In this document: positions 1 through 6,187 of the stretch, in pieces
Layout of the letters: each line of letters begins with the position of its first letter
How positions within the stretch are numbered: position 1 is the first letter of the stretch
Position numbers and translations under genes: made by a program
The notes under the pieces: model-generated
Told to the model about the DNA's origin: nothing
The model's input: the letters and a program-made list of their open reading frames with translations, nothing else
Database searches by the model: none
Assembly (NCBI GenBank): GCA_029977045.1
Contig: JAPOLP010000358.1
Span: 1-6,281 of the forward strand
Length of the DNA stretch: 6,281 nucleotides
Origin: Planctomycetota bacterium
Lineage (GTDB): Bacteria > Planctomycetota > Planctomycetia > Planctomycetales > Planctomycetaceae
Direction of reading: 5' to 3'

Positions 1-36
1 CTTCTCACGCATGCCAATCCGCAATGACTCCCAATT

Positions 37-42
37 GGAGGA
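37..42 (+). promoter_or_regulatory. Shine-Dalgarno sequence that fixes the start of the SGNH-like gene
   Basis: The hexamer GGAGGA lies seven bases before the ATG at 50, which is ideal spacing. The in-frame ATG at 11 has no comparable site in the ten bases visible before it. Starting there would put thirteen polar and charged residues in front of an otherwise textbook signal peptide. The start at 50 is therefore preferred. Confidence 0.8.
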
Positions 43-49
43 CGACAGA

Positions 50-988
50 ATGCTCTCTCGACTTCAACCTTACCTGCGATTGTTTCTTACGCTTCTGTCG
101 CTGCTCAGTCTATTGACCGTCTCCGGAGCGGCACTGGCTCAGGATAGACCCGTTGCAGCAGACAGTTCGAAGCTCGCTGCGCCGATCGACGCGGGACAGC
201 GGGTCTTCAGTATCGGCCACAGTTTTCATGTCTGGGTTCCTGGGATCGTCACTGACCTGGCGGCGATGGCAGAACTGCCTGGTCACTTGCAGGTCGGGAT
301 TTCGTCGATCGGCGGCTCGCGAGTCATCCAGCACTGGGATCTGCCGCCGGAAAAGAACAAAGGCAGGGACGCTCTGGCAACGGGCAACGTCGATGTTTTG
401 ACGATGTCGCCGATCTTTCTCCCGGACGAAGGGATCGAGAACTTCGTGTCGCTGGCTCTCGAACACAACAAAGGCATCCGCGTCATCGCACAGCCGATCT
501 GGCTGCGGTGGGACATTTACGAGCCGAAGACGAAACGTCCCGCGACGGTCGATCACAACGCGATCACCGGCGAAGAACTGCGTAAACGCCACGCCGAACA
601 CTTCCAGAAGATGGACGACCACATCCGGGCGCTCAATCAGAAATATCGCGAGCAGGTTGGACACACGGTGATGTTTATCGCACCGGCACCTCAGGCACTG
701 ATCGCTCTGCGTGAGAAGATCATCGCGGGGGAAGCTCCCGGCCTGAAGCAGCAGGAAGACCTCTTCACCGACGCTCTCGGCCACGGCACGGCGCCACTGA
801 AGGCGCTGGTCGCCTACGTGAACTACGCCACGATCTACCGCCGCAGCCCGATCGGCCTGCCCGTTCCGGCGATCCTGAAGCAGGCAAAACTCGGAGAGAA
901 CGAGGAGCAGCTCAATCGGCTGCTGCAGGAAATCGCCTGGGACGCCGTCGTCCAGCATCCACTCAGCGGCGTGCAGTCGGGCGAGTAG
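50..988 (+). CDS. Exported SGNH/GDSL-like hydrolase (312 aa)
   Basis: The product is a probable secreted or periplasmic SGNH-fold hydrolase, possibly an esterase or carbohydrate deacetylase; the substrate is unknown. Residues 1-30 form a signal peptide: Arg-containing N-end, Leu-rich core, and a likely cleavage after ALA-30. The block I nucleophile motif appears as FSIGHSFH (residues 53-60), with Ser58 as candidate nucleophile instead of the classical GDS context. A Gly-rich turn (SIGGS, 86-90) suits block II. Near the C-terminus, DALGH (241-245) gives Asp241 and His245, matching the block V DxxH spacing or a close variant (here D-x3-H). A canonical block III Asn motif is not evident. The start at 50 is supported by a GGAGGA site; the stop is TAG. 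The gene stands alone, 332 bases before the glycoside hydrolase, and a repeat pair lies between them. The fold call is fairly firm, the activity is not. It could also be a non-catalytic SGNH relative. Confidence 0.75.
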   Translation: MLSRLQPYLRLFLTLLSLLSLLTVSGAALAQDRPVAADSSKLAAPIDAGQRVFSIGHSFHVWVPGIVTDLAAMAELPGHLQVGISSIGGSRVIQHWDLPPEKNKGRDALATGNVDVLTMSPIFLPDEGIENFVSLALEHNKGIRVIAQPIWLRWDIYEPKTKRPATVDHNAITGEELRKRHAEHFQKMDDHIRALNQKYREQVGHTVMFIAPAPQALIALREKIIAGEAPGLKQQEDLFTDALGHGTAPLKALVAYVNYATIYRRSPIGLPVPAILKQAKLGENEEQLNRLLQEIAWDAVVQHPLSGVQSGE

Positions 989-1021
989 GCAGTTGAGGGC
1001 TGCCCTTTGATAGTGTTTCAC

Positions 1022-1035
1022 GACAACCTGTTGTC
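1022..1035. repeat. Short perfect inverted repeat GACAAC-CT-GTTGTC
   Basis: Two perfect six-base arms flank a two-base centre, 33 bases after the SGNH-like gene's stop codon. It directly precedes the first copy of the longer palindromic repeat. It could be a protein-binding dyad, part of the downstream repeat element, or chance. The loop is too small and there is no T-run, so it is not an intrinsic terminator. Confidence 0.35.
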
Positions 1036-1038
1036 TTA

Positions 1039-1068
1039 CAGCTGTAGTCGAGTTTCTCCGAAACTCGA
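1039..1068 (+). repeat. REP-like palindromic repeat, copy 1
   Basis: The core is a perfect nine-base inverted repeat, TCGAGTTTC and GAAACTCGA, around a three-base loop TCC (1048-1068). It is preceded by CAGCTGTAG, which the second copy shares with one change. The asymmetric head next to a palindrome is typical of REP elements. No T-run follows, so a simple terminator role is unlikely. Confidence 0.7.
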
Positions 1069-1196
1069 TCGACGTGAGATGCGACGATTGAATCAGAAGC
1101 AGGCGAGCACGCGGCAACCAGACGCGGCCATAACATCGGACGCGTGGTCTACGATTCCAGTTGGGATGCGGTTTCGTTTCCTTAGACTGAGCTCTT

Positions 1197-1226
1197 TCGA
1201 GTTTCGGAGAAACTCGACTACGGCTG
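1197..1226 (-). repeat. REP-like palindromic repeat, copy 2 (inverted)
   Basis: This is the reverse complement of the unit at 1039-1068 with one mismatch in the head. The palindrome is at 1197-1217 with loop GGA, followed by CTACGGCTG. It lies 94 bases before the ATG of the glycoside hydrolase gene, so a hairpin here could fall in that gene's leader. Confidence 0.7.
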
Positions 1227-1320
1227 CGACACTGGTAACTGAGCATGTCTCTGATGTCGTTCAGGTTTTTCGTTTCGTGCGGAGAACTCTGCGACAGCGA
1301 CTTCACACCTGGAAGGAATC

Positions 1321-3117
1321 ATGACGCTATCAATTCTCGCTTTGTCTGGCAGCCTGTTGGTGGCAACAACCTTGCTACCGCTGTTTTTTCAAAGCCCCGT
1401 GACGGCAGAGGACCGCGTTCCGGGTATGGTCTCACCGTGGGGCATCAGTTCGTCGGCCAGTTCATTCCGGAACCACACCGACTGGTTTCCGAAGATGGCC
1501 GAGGCCGGCGTTTCGACCATTCGCATGTTTCCGGAATGGCGAGGCTTCGAGCCGCAGAGCGGCACATGGAACTGGGCCGACGGCGACCGGCTGGTGAGGT
1601 CGGCGACCGACTATCAGATCGAGATCAATGGCATCCTGATGGGCTCGCCGCCAGGTACCAAAGCGGTCCACGAGTTTCCGATGGAGAATCTCGATGATTG
1701 GTCGCGGTATGTGTCGGCGGTCGTCGGGCGTTATCAGCAGATTCGCTGCTGGGAGGTCTGGAACGAAGGCAACGGCGGATTCAACGACGGTCGACATACG
1801 ACGTCCGATTATGCGCGGCTGGCAGTCGCGACCAGGGAAGCAGCGAAGCAGGCCAATCCACAGACTCAGGTCGGACTGACGGTTGCCAGCTTCGACGCCC
1901 CGTATCTGCATCAGGCGATCCGCTCGATGGCCGCTGCCGGTAAGCCGGACAGCTTCGACTTTCTGTGCATTCACCCGTACGAGATCGCGGACGGTCTGGA
2001 AGACACCGATGGCGAGATTCCGTTTCTCTGGATGGCTCAGACTCTGCGGAACATGCTCAAAGACGCTGCTCCGAACCGAGCCAACGCTCCCATCTGGATA
2101 ACCGAAGTCGGCAGTCGCATTGGCTCGCACGGCGGACGATACACCACGGAACAGGACGCCGCCCGGTCTCTCATTAAGTTGTACACGATGGCTCTCGCGC
2201 AGGGCATTGCCTGCACGCAGTGGTTCGAGGCTCAGGATCCTGCAGAAGAAGATCAGGGTTTTGGACTGCTCAGCCGCGACGGGAAACCTCGCGAAACGTA
2301 CCGGCAACTGGCGCTGCTGACGGAGCTGCTTGGTCCTTCGCCCAGCTATCAGGGCTGGTTGGAACTCGGCCCGGAAAGACGTGGATACGGCTTCGTTTTC
2401 TCAGGCGCGAAGGATGCTGTCATGGTTGCGTGGGTTCCGGCGATGCGCGATCCGCGTTCGAACTGGCGGATCACAAATTTTTCGCAGGACGTCCGAGTCA
2501 CTCAGTTTCACAATGGCAAAACCCGGCTTGTTCCCGCCGGTCAGCCGGTTTCGCTCGCCGACGCAGCAGAATGCATCAGCGGCCTGCCGGAAGAACTCGT
2601 CCGGCAGGCTCGCGCAAACGCCGACCACAATTTTCCGTGGGGCGGAGACTACTCATCGAACATGACCGTCACTTTCCAGGCCGGCCAGCCGGATCAGCGT
2701 GACGGTGTGTTTCCTCGCAACCGTTCGAGCTATCCGACGGTCACGTTCGCAGACGGCTCATCAGGGCTGATCGTGCAGGGCGACATCGCTCACCCGATCA
2801 CGTTCTACACGCACCCTTCGTTCGCGAGCTTCCAGACCCGCGACTACTACGTCCGCGTCAAGGTGCGTCGGCTTGCGGCAGGCAATGTCGGCATGAACCT
2901 GCGGTACGAAGTCGCTGACAGCCAGGGCCGCTCGCCTTATGCCAACGTCGGCCAGTGGTTCGGAGTTCCGCAGCAGCCATCGTGGCAGACTTACACCTGG
3001 CACTGCAAAGACGCCTGCTTCTCGAAGATGTGGGGCTACGACATCGCCATCAGCCCCGAACAGTCAGTCCCTTTCGCCATCGGCAGCGTCGAAGTCAGCA
3101 CGGAACCGTTTGAGTGA
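1321..3117 (+). CDS. Exported clan GH-A glycoside hydrolase (598 aa)
   Basis: The product is a retaining glycoside hydrolase with a (beta/alpha)8 barrel, resembling GH39 or GH5-like enzymes; the exact family and substrate cannot be set by eye. Residues 1-30 form a hydrophobic export signal, although no basic residue precedes the core, which is unusual. The barrel covers about residues 36-340. WEVWNEG (144-150) gives Asn148-Glu149 as the acid/base after strand 4. HPY (218-220) fits the strand 6 region, IWITEVGS (258-265) gives Glu262 as nucleophile after strand 7, and QWFE (300-303) fits strand 8. Residues 345-412 look like a small beta-domain typical of clan GH-A. Residues 440-598 form a separate beta-rich region with many aromatics, plausibly carbohydrate-binding. 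GGAAGGA (1311-1317) lies just before the ATG, and an in-frame stop (1252-1254) with no ATG or GTG in between excludes a longer form. The stop is TGA. Plant, algal or microbial polysaccharide breakdown is the likely role. Confidence 0.82.
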   Translation: MTLSILALSGSLLVATTLLPLFFQSPVTAEDRVPGMVSPWGISSSASSFRNHTDWFPKMAEAGVSTIRMFPEWRGFEPQSGTWNWADGDRLVRSATDYQIEINGILMGSPPGTKAVHEFPMENLDDWSRYVSAVVGRYQQIRCWEVWNEGNGGFNDGRHTTSDYARLAVATREAAKQANPQTQVGLTVASFDAPYLHQAIRSMAAAGKPDSFDFLCIHPYEIADGLEDTDGEIPFLWMAQTLRNMLKDAAPNRANAPIWITEVGSRIGSHGGRYTTEQDAARSLIKLYTMALAQGIACTQWFEAQDPAEEDQGFGLLSRDGKPRETYRQLALLTELLGPSPSYQGWLELGPERRGYGFVFSGAKDAVMVAWVPAMRDPRSNWRITNFSQDVRVTQFHNGKTRLVPAGQPVSLADAAECISGLPEELVRQARANADHNFPWGGDYSSNMTVTFQAGQPDQRDGVFPRNRSSYPTVTFADGSSGLIVQGDIAHPITFYTHPSFASFQTRDYYVRVKVRRLAAGNVGMNLRYEVADSQGRSPYANVGQWFGVPQQPSWQTYTWHCKDACFSKMWGYDIAISPEQSVPFAIGSVEVSTEPFE

Positions 3118-3131
3118 TCTCCAGGGATGTT

Positions 3132-3197
3132 GTAGTGGGCAAGGTTACGAGCCCCTGCCCTCATAAAACGTGCGGGACTCGTAACCTCGCCCACCAC
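3132..3197. repeat. Long imperfect hairpin / inverted repeat after the glycoside hydrolase gene
   Basis: Arms at 3132-3155 and 3174-3197 are complementary at 21 of 24 positions around an 18-base loop. The central perfect block is AGGTTACGAG paired with CTCGTAACCT. It begins 15 bases after the TGA of the upstream gene and ends 25 bases before the 3' end of the convergent minus-strand relic. The position suits a transcript-end or mRNA-stabilising hairpin in both directions. No T-run follows on either strand, so a classical intrinsic terminator is not supported. Its length and sharp edges suggest a dispersed intergenic repeat of the host genome, which this window alone cannot prove. Confidence 0.7.
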
Positions 3198-3222
3198 GCT
3201 AAAACCCAGCATCAACTCGGCA

Positions 3223-4293
3223 CTACTCAGCAAGATCTGACTCCGAGTGACTGAGGACGATGCGGTCGAATAACGCTCCGTCGCCTTCGGAACCAAGCGA
3301 CAGGCTGCGGATCGAGAACGGTTTCGCGTGCAGCTTCCACAGATCGACTTGGACAGTTTGCCACTCGACCGGCATCGTGCTCGAGTGCGTGACAGCGACG
3401 GCTCCTTCAAAACGAGTCGGCTCGCCGCTGTTGACGGCGACCCCGCCGCCGTGGTGCGGACCAAGTCGCAGAGTGATGCCGGTCGTCTTCACCGCTGCCG
3501 CCTTCCAGGCGAACTCGAGCCTGCGATACTCGCCGGGCTTTGCTGGCTCTTCAACGATCTGGAAATCCCAGTTGGACAGGACGTGGCCGAACGGCGGTCG
3601 CCAGTTGGCAGTCGTATTTCCGGCCGACTTCAGCGACAGCGACTTGCCGCCGGAGAATGCGTCGTCTTAGCGGAAGGCAAACGGATAACCGCCGTACGCC
3701 ATCAGATGCTTGAGGTCGTCTTCACGCTCGTCGATTAGCACCGCTCGAGGTCGGTTGGCGATGGCGTCCAGATGCGACGGGCCAAGCACCTCGCCGTGAA
3801 AGACGAGTTCGCCCCAGCGGATGTTGCCAACCGGCCACGATGCTCCGCCTGTCGAGATGAACCGGAACTTCGCCGCGCACAGCGGTTGGTCGAACCAGTG
3901 CGTGTGCAGGGCCTGATTGCTCAGCAGGTACGGACCATCGCGTCAGGCTTCCGCGTCGGCATCCCACCACTGCAACCGCATATCGCGCGTCCACGATTCG
4001 GGATGCTCCGGATCTTCGACGATTGTCACACCGTCAACTCGCAGTTGAGACCGGAACGTGTCGATCTGCACGACCAGCTTCTGCCGCCAGCCGGAATCGA
4101 GACAACTGATGTCGGCCCATTCGAGCCACGGTTTCTCCTGTGCGTCGGGCTTGCCGTCGCGGAGCAGATTCACGTCGTGCTGCCACGTTCGGGGATCTCC
4201 GTGAGTCGCCGGTTCGCAGCGAGCCTCAATCAGCGCCTGCGTTTCCGCGACCAGCTTCGGTGCGAGCGGTGCAAATAGATCGCCCGATGGCAA
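3223..4293 (-). pseudogene. 5'-truncated relic of a large discoidin/jelly-roll protein, broken by two in-frame stops
   Basis: One minus-strand frame reads as protein across about 356 codons, broken by TGA (3943-3945) and TAA (3667-3669). The three pieces are 116, 91 and 147 residues. Piece 1 (LVAETQALIEARCEPATHGD to WWDADAEA) and piece 2 (RDGPYLLSNQALHTHWFD to GELVFHG) join into a discoidin-like (F5/8 type C) beta-sandwich. The TGA falls where a Trp would fit, between EA and RDGP. The TAA lies between FAFR and DDAFSGGKS, where Tyr would fit. Piece 3, including EYRRLEFAWKA, TTGITLRLG and ALFDRIVL, resembles a jelly-roll domain of planctomycete secreted proteins; this comes from memory, not a search. 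Upstream the frame hits two adjacent TGA codons, no ATG or Shine-Dalgarno is seen, and the best start is a TTG at 4293, so the 5' end is probably missing. Neighbouring genes use TAG, TGA and TAA as true stops, so stop-codon reassignment is unlikely. Sequencing error is the main alternative. Confidence 0.72.
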
Positions 4294-4396
4294 CCTGGCC
4301 GCAGGTCATCACGAATTAAACTCGATGGGAAGCCATTGCAGTTCCCCGGTTAGAGTGCTGGAGAATCACACGCGTCGGGCAGGCTCCTCGTCACTG

Positions 4397-5554
4397 CTAC
4401 TTACCCGCGAGGAACTGAAAGCAAACCGGAGCTCCGAGGTCGAATGTCGTTCCGGTCGGCGTCAGCTCGCCAGTCGCCTTGTTGATTCTGAACTGCACCA
4501 TCGTGTGGGAATTCTGATTACCGACGATCATCCAGTTGCCCGACGGATCGATTCCGAAACTGCGGCACGTCTGACCCAGCGTTGATGTGTGACCGATCAG
4601 CGTCAGTCGGCCCGTCTTCTGGTCCACGGAGTAGCCAACGATGTTGTCCGGACCGCGATTCGATCCGTACAGAAACTTCCCGGATGGATGCAGGACGAGT
4701 TCCGCGGTCGAACCCGCCTTGCCAGTGAAGTCGGCAGGCAGCGTCGAGATCGCCTGAATCTGACTCAGAACTCCGGTGTCGGCGTTGAAGCGGAATGCCG
4801 TCACCCTCATCGCCTTTTCATCAATGTCGTAGCAGTACCTGCCATCCAGGCTGAATGTGAGATGCCGCGGATGAGTCTCGGCCGTCGTCGAAACGAACGG
4901 CGGATCGTTCGCCGTCAGCGAGCCTGTCGCGGCATCAAACCGGTAAACGGCAATCCGATCGAGTCCCGCGTCACAGGTTACCGCGAACCGGTTCGTCGGA
5001 TCAAAGGTACTGTGGTGAGCGTGCGGCTTCTGATTGTCACCCAACGTCGGATAGCGATCGACCCACGCGGACGGGGCGAGCGAGCCGTCTTCACGAACCA
5101 TCAGACTCGACATGCTGCCGTCGCCGTAATTGGACGCCACGATCACTTTGCCCGTCGCATCGATCGCAAGATGGCACGGGCCTTTACCGTTCGGCTCCTG
5201 TGAATTGAGAGCTGTCAGTTTCCCGTCCTGTCCGATCGAAAAAGCCGAGACCGCACCGCCGCCGCCTTTGTACGGCCCCGATTCGCCAGCGGCGTACAGG
5301 AACCGACCGTTCGGATGCAGCGTGACCCACGACGGGTTGACCATCTCGGCAGCCAGTTTAGGCTTGCTCAGGGCACCCGTTGCCGGGTTCAGACGCGATA
5401 CATAAATCCCCTGGCTCTTCGGCCCTGTGTACGTCCCGACGTAAACCAGAGTCGTCCCTTCCTTGGCTCCGTCTGCGGAAGCTGGCTTTACGACGAGACC
5501 GAGTGAAAAAACGCCAGCCAGAAGAAACACCAGATGTCGACGCAGTAACTGCAT
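4397..5554 (-). CDS. Exported lactonase-family beta-propeller protein (385 aa)
   Basis: This is a member of the lactonase / 6-phosphogluconolactonase-like seven-bladed propeller family (Pfam Lactonase, related to E. coli Pgl/YbhE). Residues 1-27 form a signal peptide, MQLLRR basic end, hydrophobic core, likely cleavage after PASA. The mature protein therefore acts outside the cytoplasm, which argues against a role in the pentose phosphate pathway. Blade motifs recur in order: YVGTYT (38-43), NPSWVTLHPNGRFLYA (73-88), GPCHLAIDATGKVIVASNYG (125-144), KPHAHHSTFDP (176-186), HPRHLTFSLDGRY (228-240), ELVLHPSGKFLYGSNRG (285-301) and RSFGIDPSGNWMIVGNQNSH (331-350). The length is normal for the family. 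The ATG at 5554 is chosen because the TTG at 5590 would add twelve polar residues before the signal peptide. No strong Shine-Dalgarno is visible before either. The stop is TAG. The relic gene lies 103 bases downstream on the same strand. Substrate unknown. Confidence 0.85.
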   Translation of the reverse strand: MQLLRRHLVFLLAGVFSLGLVVKPASADGAKEGTTLVYVGTYTGPKSQGIYVSRLNPATGALSKPKLAAEMVNPSWVTLHPNGRFLYAAGESGPYKGGGGAVSAFSIGQDGKLTALNSQEPNGKGPCHLAIDATGKVIVASNYGDGSMSSLMVREDGSLAPSAWVDRYPTLGDNQKPHAHHSTFDPTNRFAVTCDAGLDRIAVYRFDAATGSLTANDPPFVSTTAETHPRHLTFSLDGRYCYDIDEKAMRVTAFRFNADTGVLSQIQAISTLPADFTGKAGSTAELVLHPSGKFLYGSNRGPDNIVGYSVDQKTGRLTLIGHTSTLGQTCRSFGIDPSGNWMIVGNQNSHTMVQFRINKATGELTPTGTTFDLGAPVCFQFLAGK

Positions 5555-5670
5555 GATTGACTCGCAAGGTGAGCGGGAATGGTGAAGCAAACCGACAGCT
5601 CTAACGAGACAGCGATTCGCAGCGGGCCGACCGAACTTTAGAAAGCGGATTCACACCAGAAGGTGACCTC

Positions 5671-5689
5671 CTGGAAGCCCCTCTTCCAG
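5671..5689. repeat. Small perfect hairpin CTGGAAG / CTTCCAG
   Basis: Seven-base arms (5671-5677 and 5683-5689) flank a five-base loop. The hairpin lies eight bases beyond the end of the tRNA terminator's T-run and 117 bases before the lactonase-like gene's ATG. No T-run follows on the minus strand, so it is not a second terminator. It could be a leader structure of the lactonase-like mRNA or chance. Confidence 0.35.
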
Positions 5690-5696
5690 CGACCAT

Positions 5697-5745
5697 AAAA
5701 AAACCGCCCCGCAAATCCCATCAATTCAAGGGTTTGCGAGACGGT
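5697..5745 (-). terminator. Intrinsic terminator of tRNA-Ser
   Basis: On the minus strand the arms ACCGTCTCGCAAACCC and GGGATTTGCGGGGCGGT pair over 16 base pairs, with one bulged A and two G-T wobbles. The loop is ten bases (5720-5729). A run of seven T residues (5703-5697) follows at once; its first T also closes the stem. The hairpin starts 12 bases after the tRNA 3' end, so it should end the tRNA transcript and insulate the lactonase-like gene. Confidence 0.88.
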
Positions 5746-5757
5746 CGAAATTAGAAG

Positions 5758-5844
<87 letters not shown>

Positions 5845-5850
5845 GGGCAC

Positions 5851-5891
5851 CTGTCCCCGTGGCCGAGCTGGCAGTCAAGCTGCCGGGACAG
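5851..5891. repeat. Bulged stem-loop just upstream of tRNA-Ser
   Basis: CTGTCCC (5851-5857) pairs perfectly with GGGACAG (5885-5891). Inside lies a second stem GGCAG (5870-5874) with CTGCC (5880-5884) around loop TCAAG, directly stacked on one side and offset by a 12-base bulge on the other. It ends seven bases before the mature tRNA 5' end. It may be a leader or processing structure, or the 3' end structure of the upstream small gene. No T-run follows. Confidence 0.4.
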
Positions 5892-5938
5892 ATCATTGAG
5901 TTCTAAACCGCCCACAAACGAGCGGCCTCAAACATCAA

Positions 5939-6187
5939 TTATTCGCCAGAATCTTCGGCGGATTCTGCTTTGCGGCGTTCGCATTCCGCGTCGCGCTCCG
6001 CAATCTCGCCCACGACGGCGATGCGGTGGCGGATTCTGCGGCATTTGGCGTTCAGGCTCCGCCACTGGGAATTCCTGCTGCGAGCCTTGGTATCGACACC
6101 CTTCTCGTCGAGGGCCTTGACGAAATTTTCGAGATCTTTGGTGGCCAGAGCGAGCTGGCGTTCCAGAGTGTCCTTCTTGAGGGGCAT
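5939..6187 (-). CDS. Small charged helical protein (82 aa), function unknown
   Basis: No known family is recognised. The protein is rich in Lys, Arg, Glu and Ala and has no signal peptide or membrane segment, so it is probably cytoplasmic. Residues 1-26 (MPLKKDTLERQLALATKDLE and onwards) and the C-terminal third (GEIAERDAECERRKAESAED) look like amphipathic helices or short coiled coils. The middle holds WRSLNAKCRRIRHR, a strongly basic patch that might bind nucleic acid or an acidic partner. Two Cys residues are present but not in a zinc-like spacing. The ATG at 6187 is chosen over a GTG at 6265 because the extra residues look non-coding; ACAGG nine bases upstream is a weak ribosome site. The stop is TAA. 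The gene lies on the same strand as tRNA-Ser, 94 bases upstream of it. That the frame is real rests on its helical composition and sensible start and stop. Confidence 0.65.
   Translation of the reverse strand: MPLKKDTLERQLALATKDLENFVKALDEKGVDTKARSRNSQWRSLNAKCRRIRHRIAVVGEIAERDAECERRKAESAEDSGE

Larger units (their letters stand above)
1039..1226. repeat. REPIN-like composite: two palindromic repeats in inverted orientation
   Basis: Two 30-base units match at 29 of 30 positions and face in opposite directions, separated by 128 bases (1069-1196) with no credible gene. The outer heads carry CAGCYGTAG, and each inner part is the palindrome. The whole unit could fold as one long hairpin or as two separate ones. 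The arrangement matches REP doublets (REPINs/BIMEs) that are mobilised in trans by REP-associated tyrosine transposases. No such transposase gene lies in this window, so the mobilisation is inferred. The remaining 94 bases (1227-1320) must hold the leader, and possibly the promoter, of the glycoside hydrolase gene; no convincing promoter boxes are seen there. Confidence 0.6.

Noticed and set aside
1161..1188. Possible promoter TTGGGA - 16 bases - TAGACT for the glycoside hydrolase gene
   Set aside because: Each box matches the sigma-70 consensus at only four of six positions, the spacer is one base short, and it lies inside the repeat element; such matches are common by chance.
110..1306. Long open frame of 398 codons on the minus strand
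   Set aside because: It runs antisense to the SGNH-like gene and through the repeat region, has no domain character, and is Arg- and Ser-rich as expected of a shadow frame in GC-rich DNA.
1462..2307. 281-codon open frame on the minus strand
   Set aside because: It is antisense to the catalytic barrel of the glycoside hydrolase, whose plus-strand motifs are clear; the composition is that of a shadow frame.
3772..4278. 168-codon open frame on the plus strand opposite the relic
   Set aside because: The minus-strand frame has recognisable beta-sandwich motifs on both sides of its stops, while this frame has none, so it is a shadow.
3223..4293. Stop-codon recoding (UGA as Trp or selenocysteine) to explain the broken frame
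   Set aside because: The frame is broken by both TGA and TAA, neighbouring genes use TAG, TGA and TAA as normal ends, and no selenocysteine-type hairpin was seen after the TGA.
4327..4346. Possible terminator hairpin GGGAA / TTCCC after the lactonase-like gene
   Set aside because: Only five base pairs, a ten-base loop and no T-run on the minus strand; too weak to call.
4589..5203. 204-codon open frame on the plus strand
   Set aside because: It is antisense to the well-supported lactonase-family gene and shows only Arg-rich low-information sequence.
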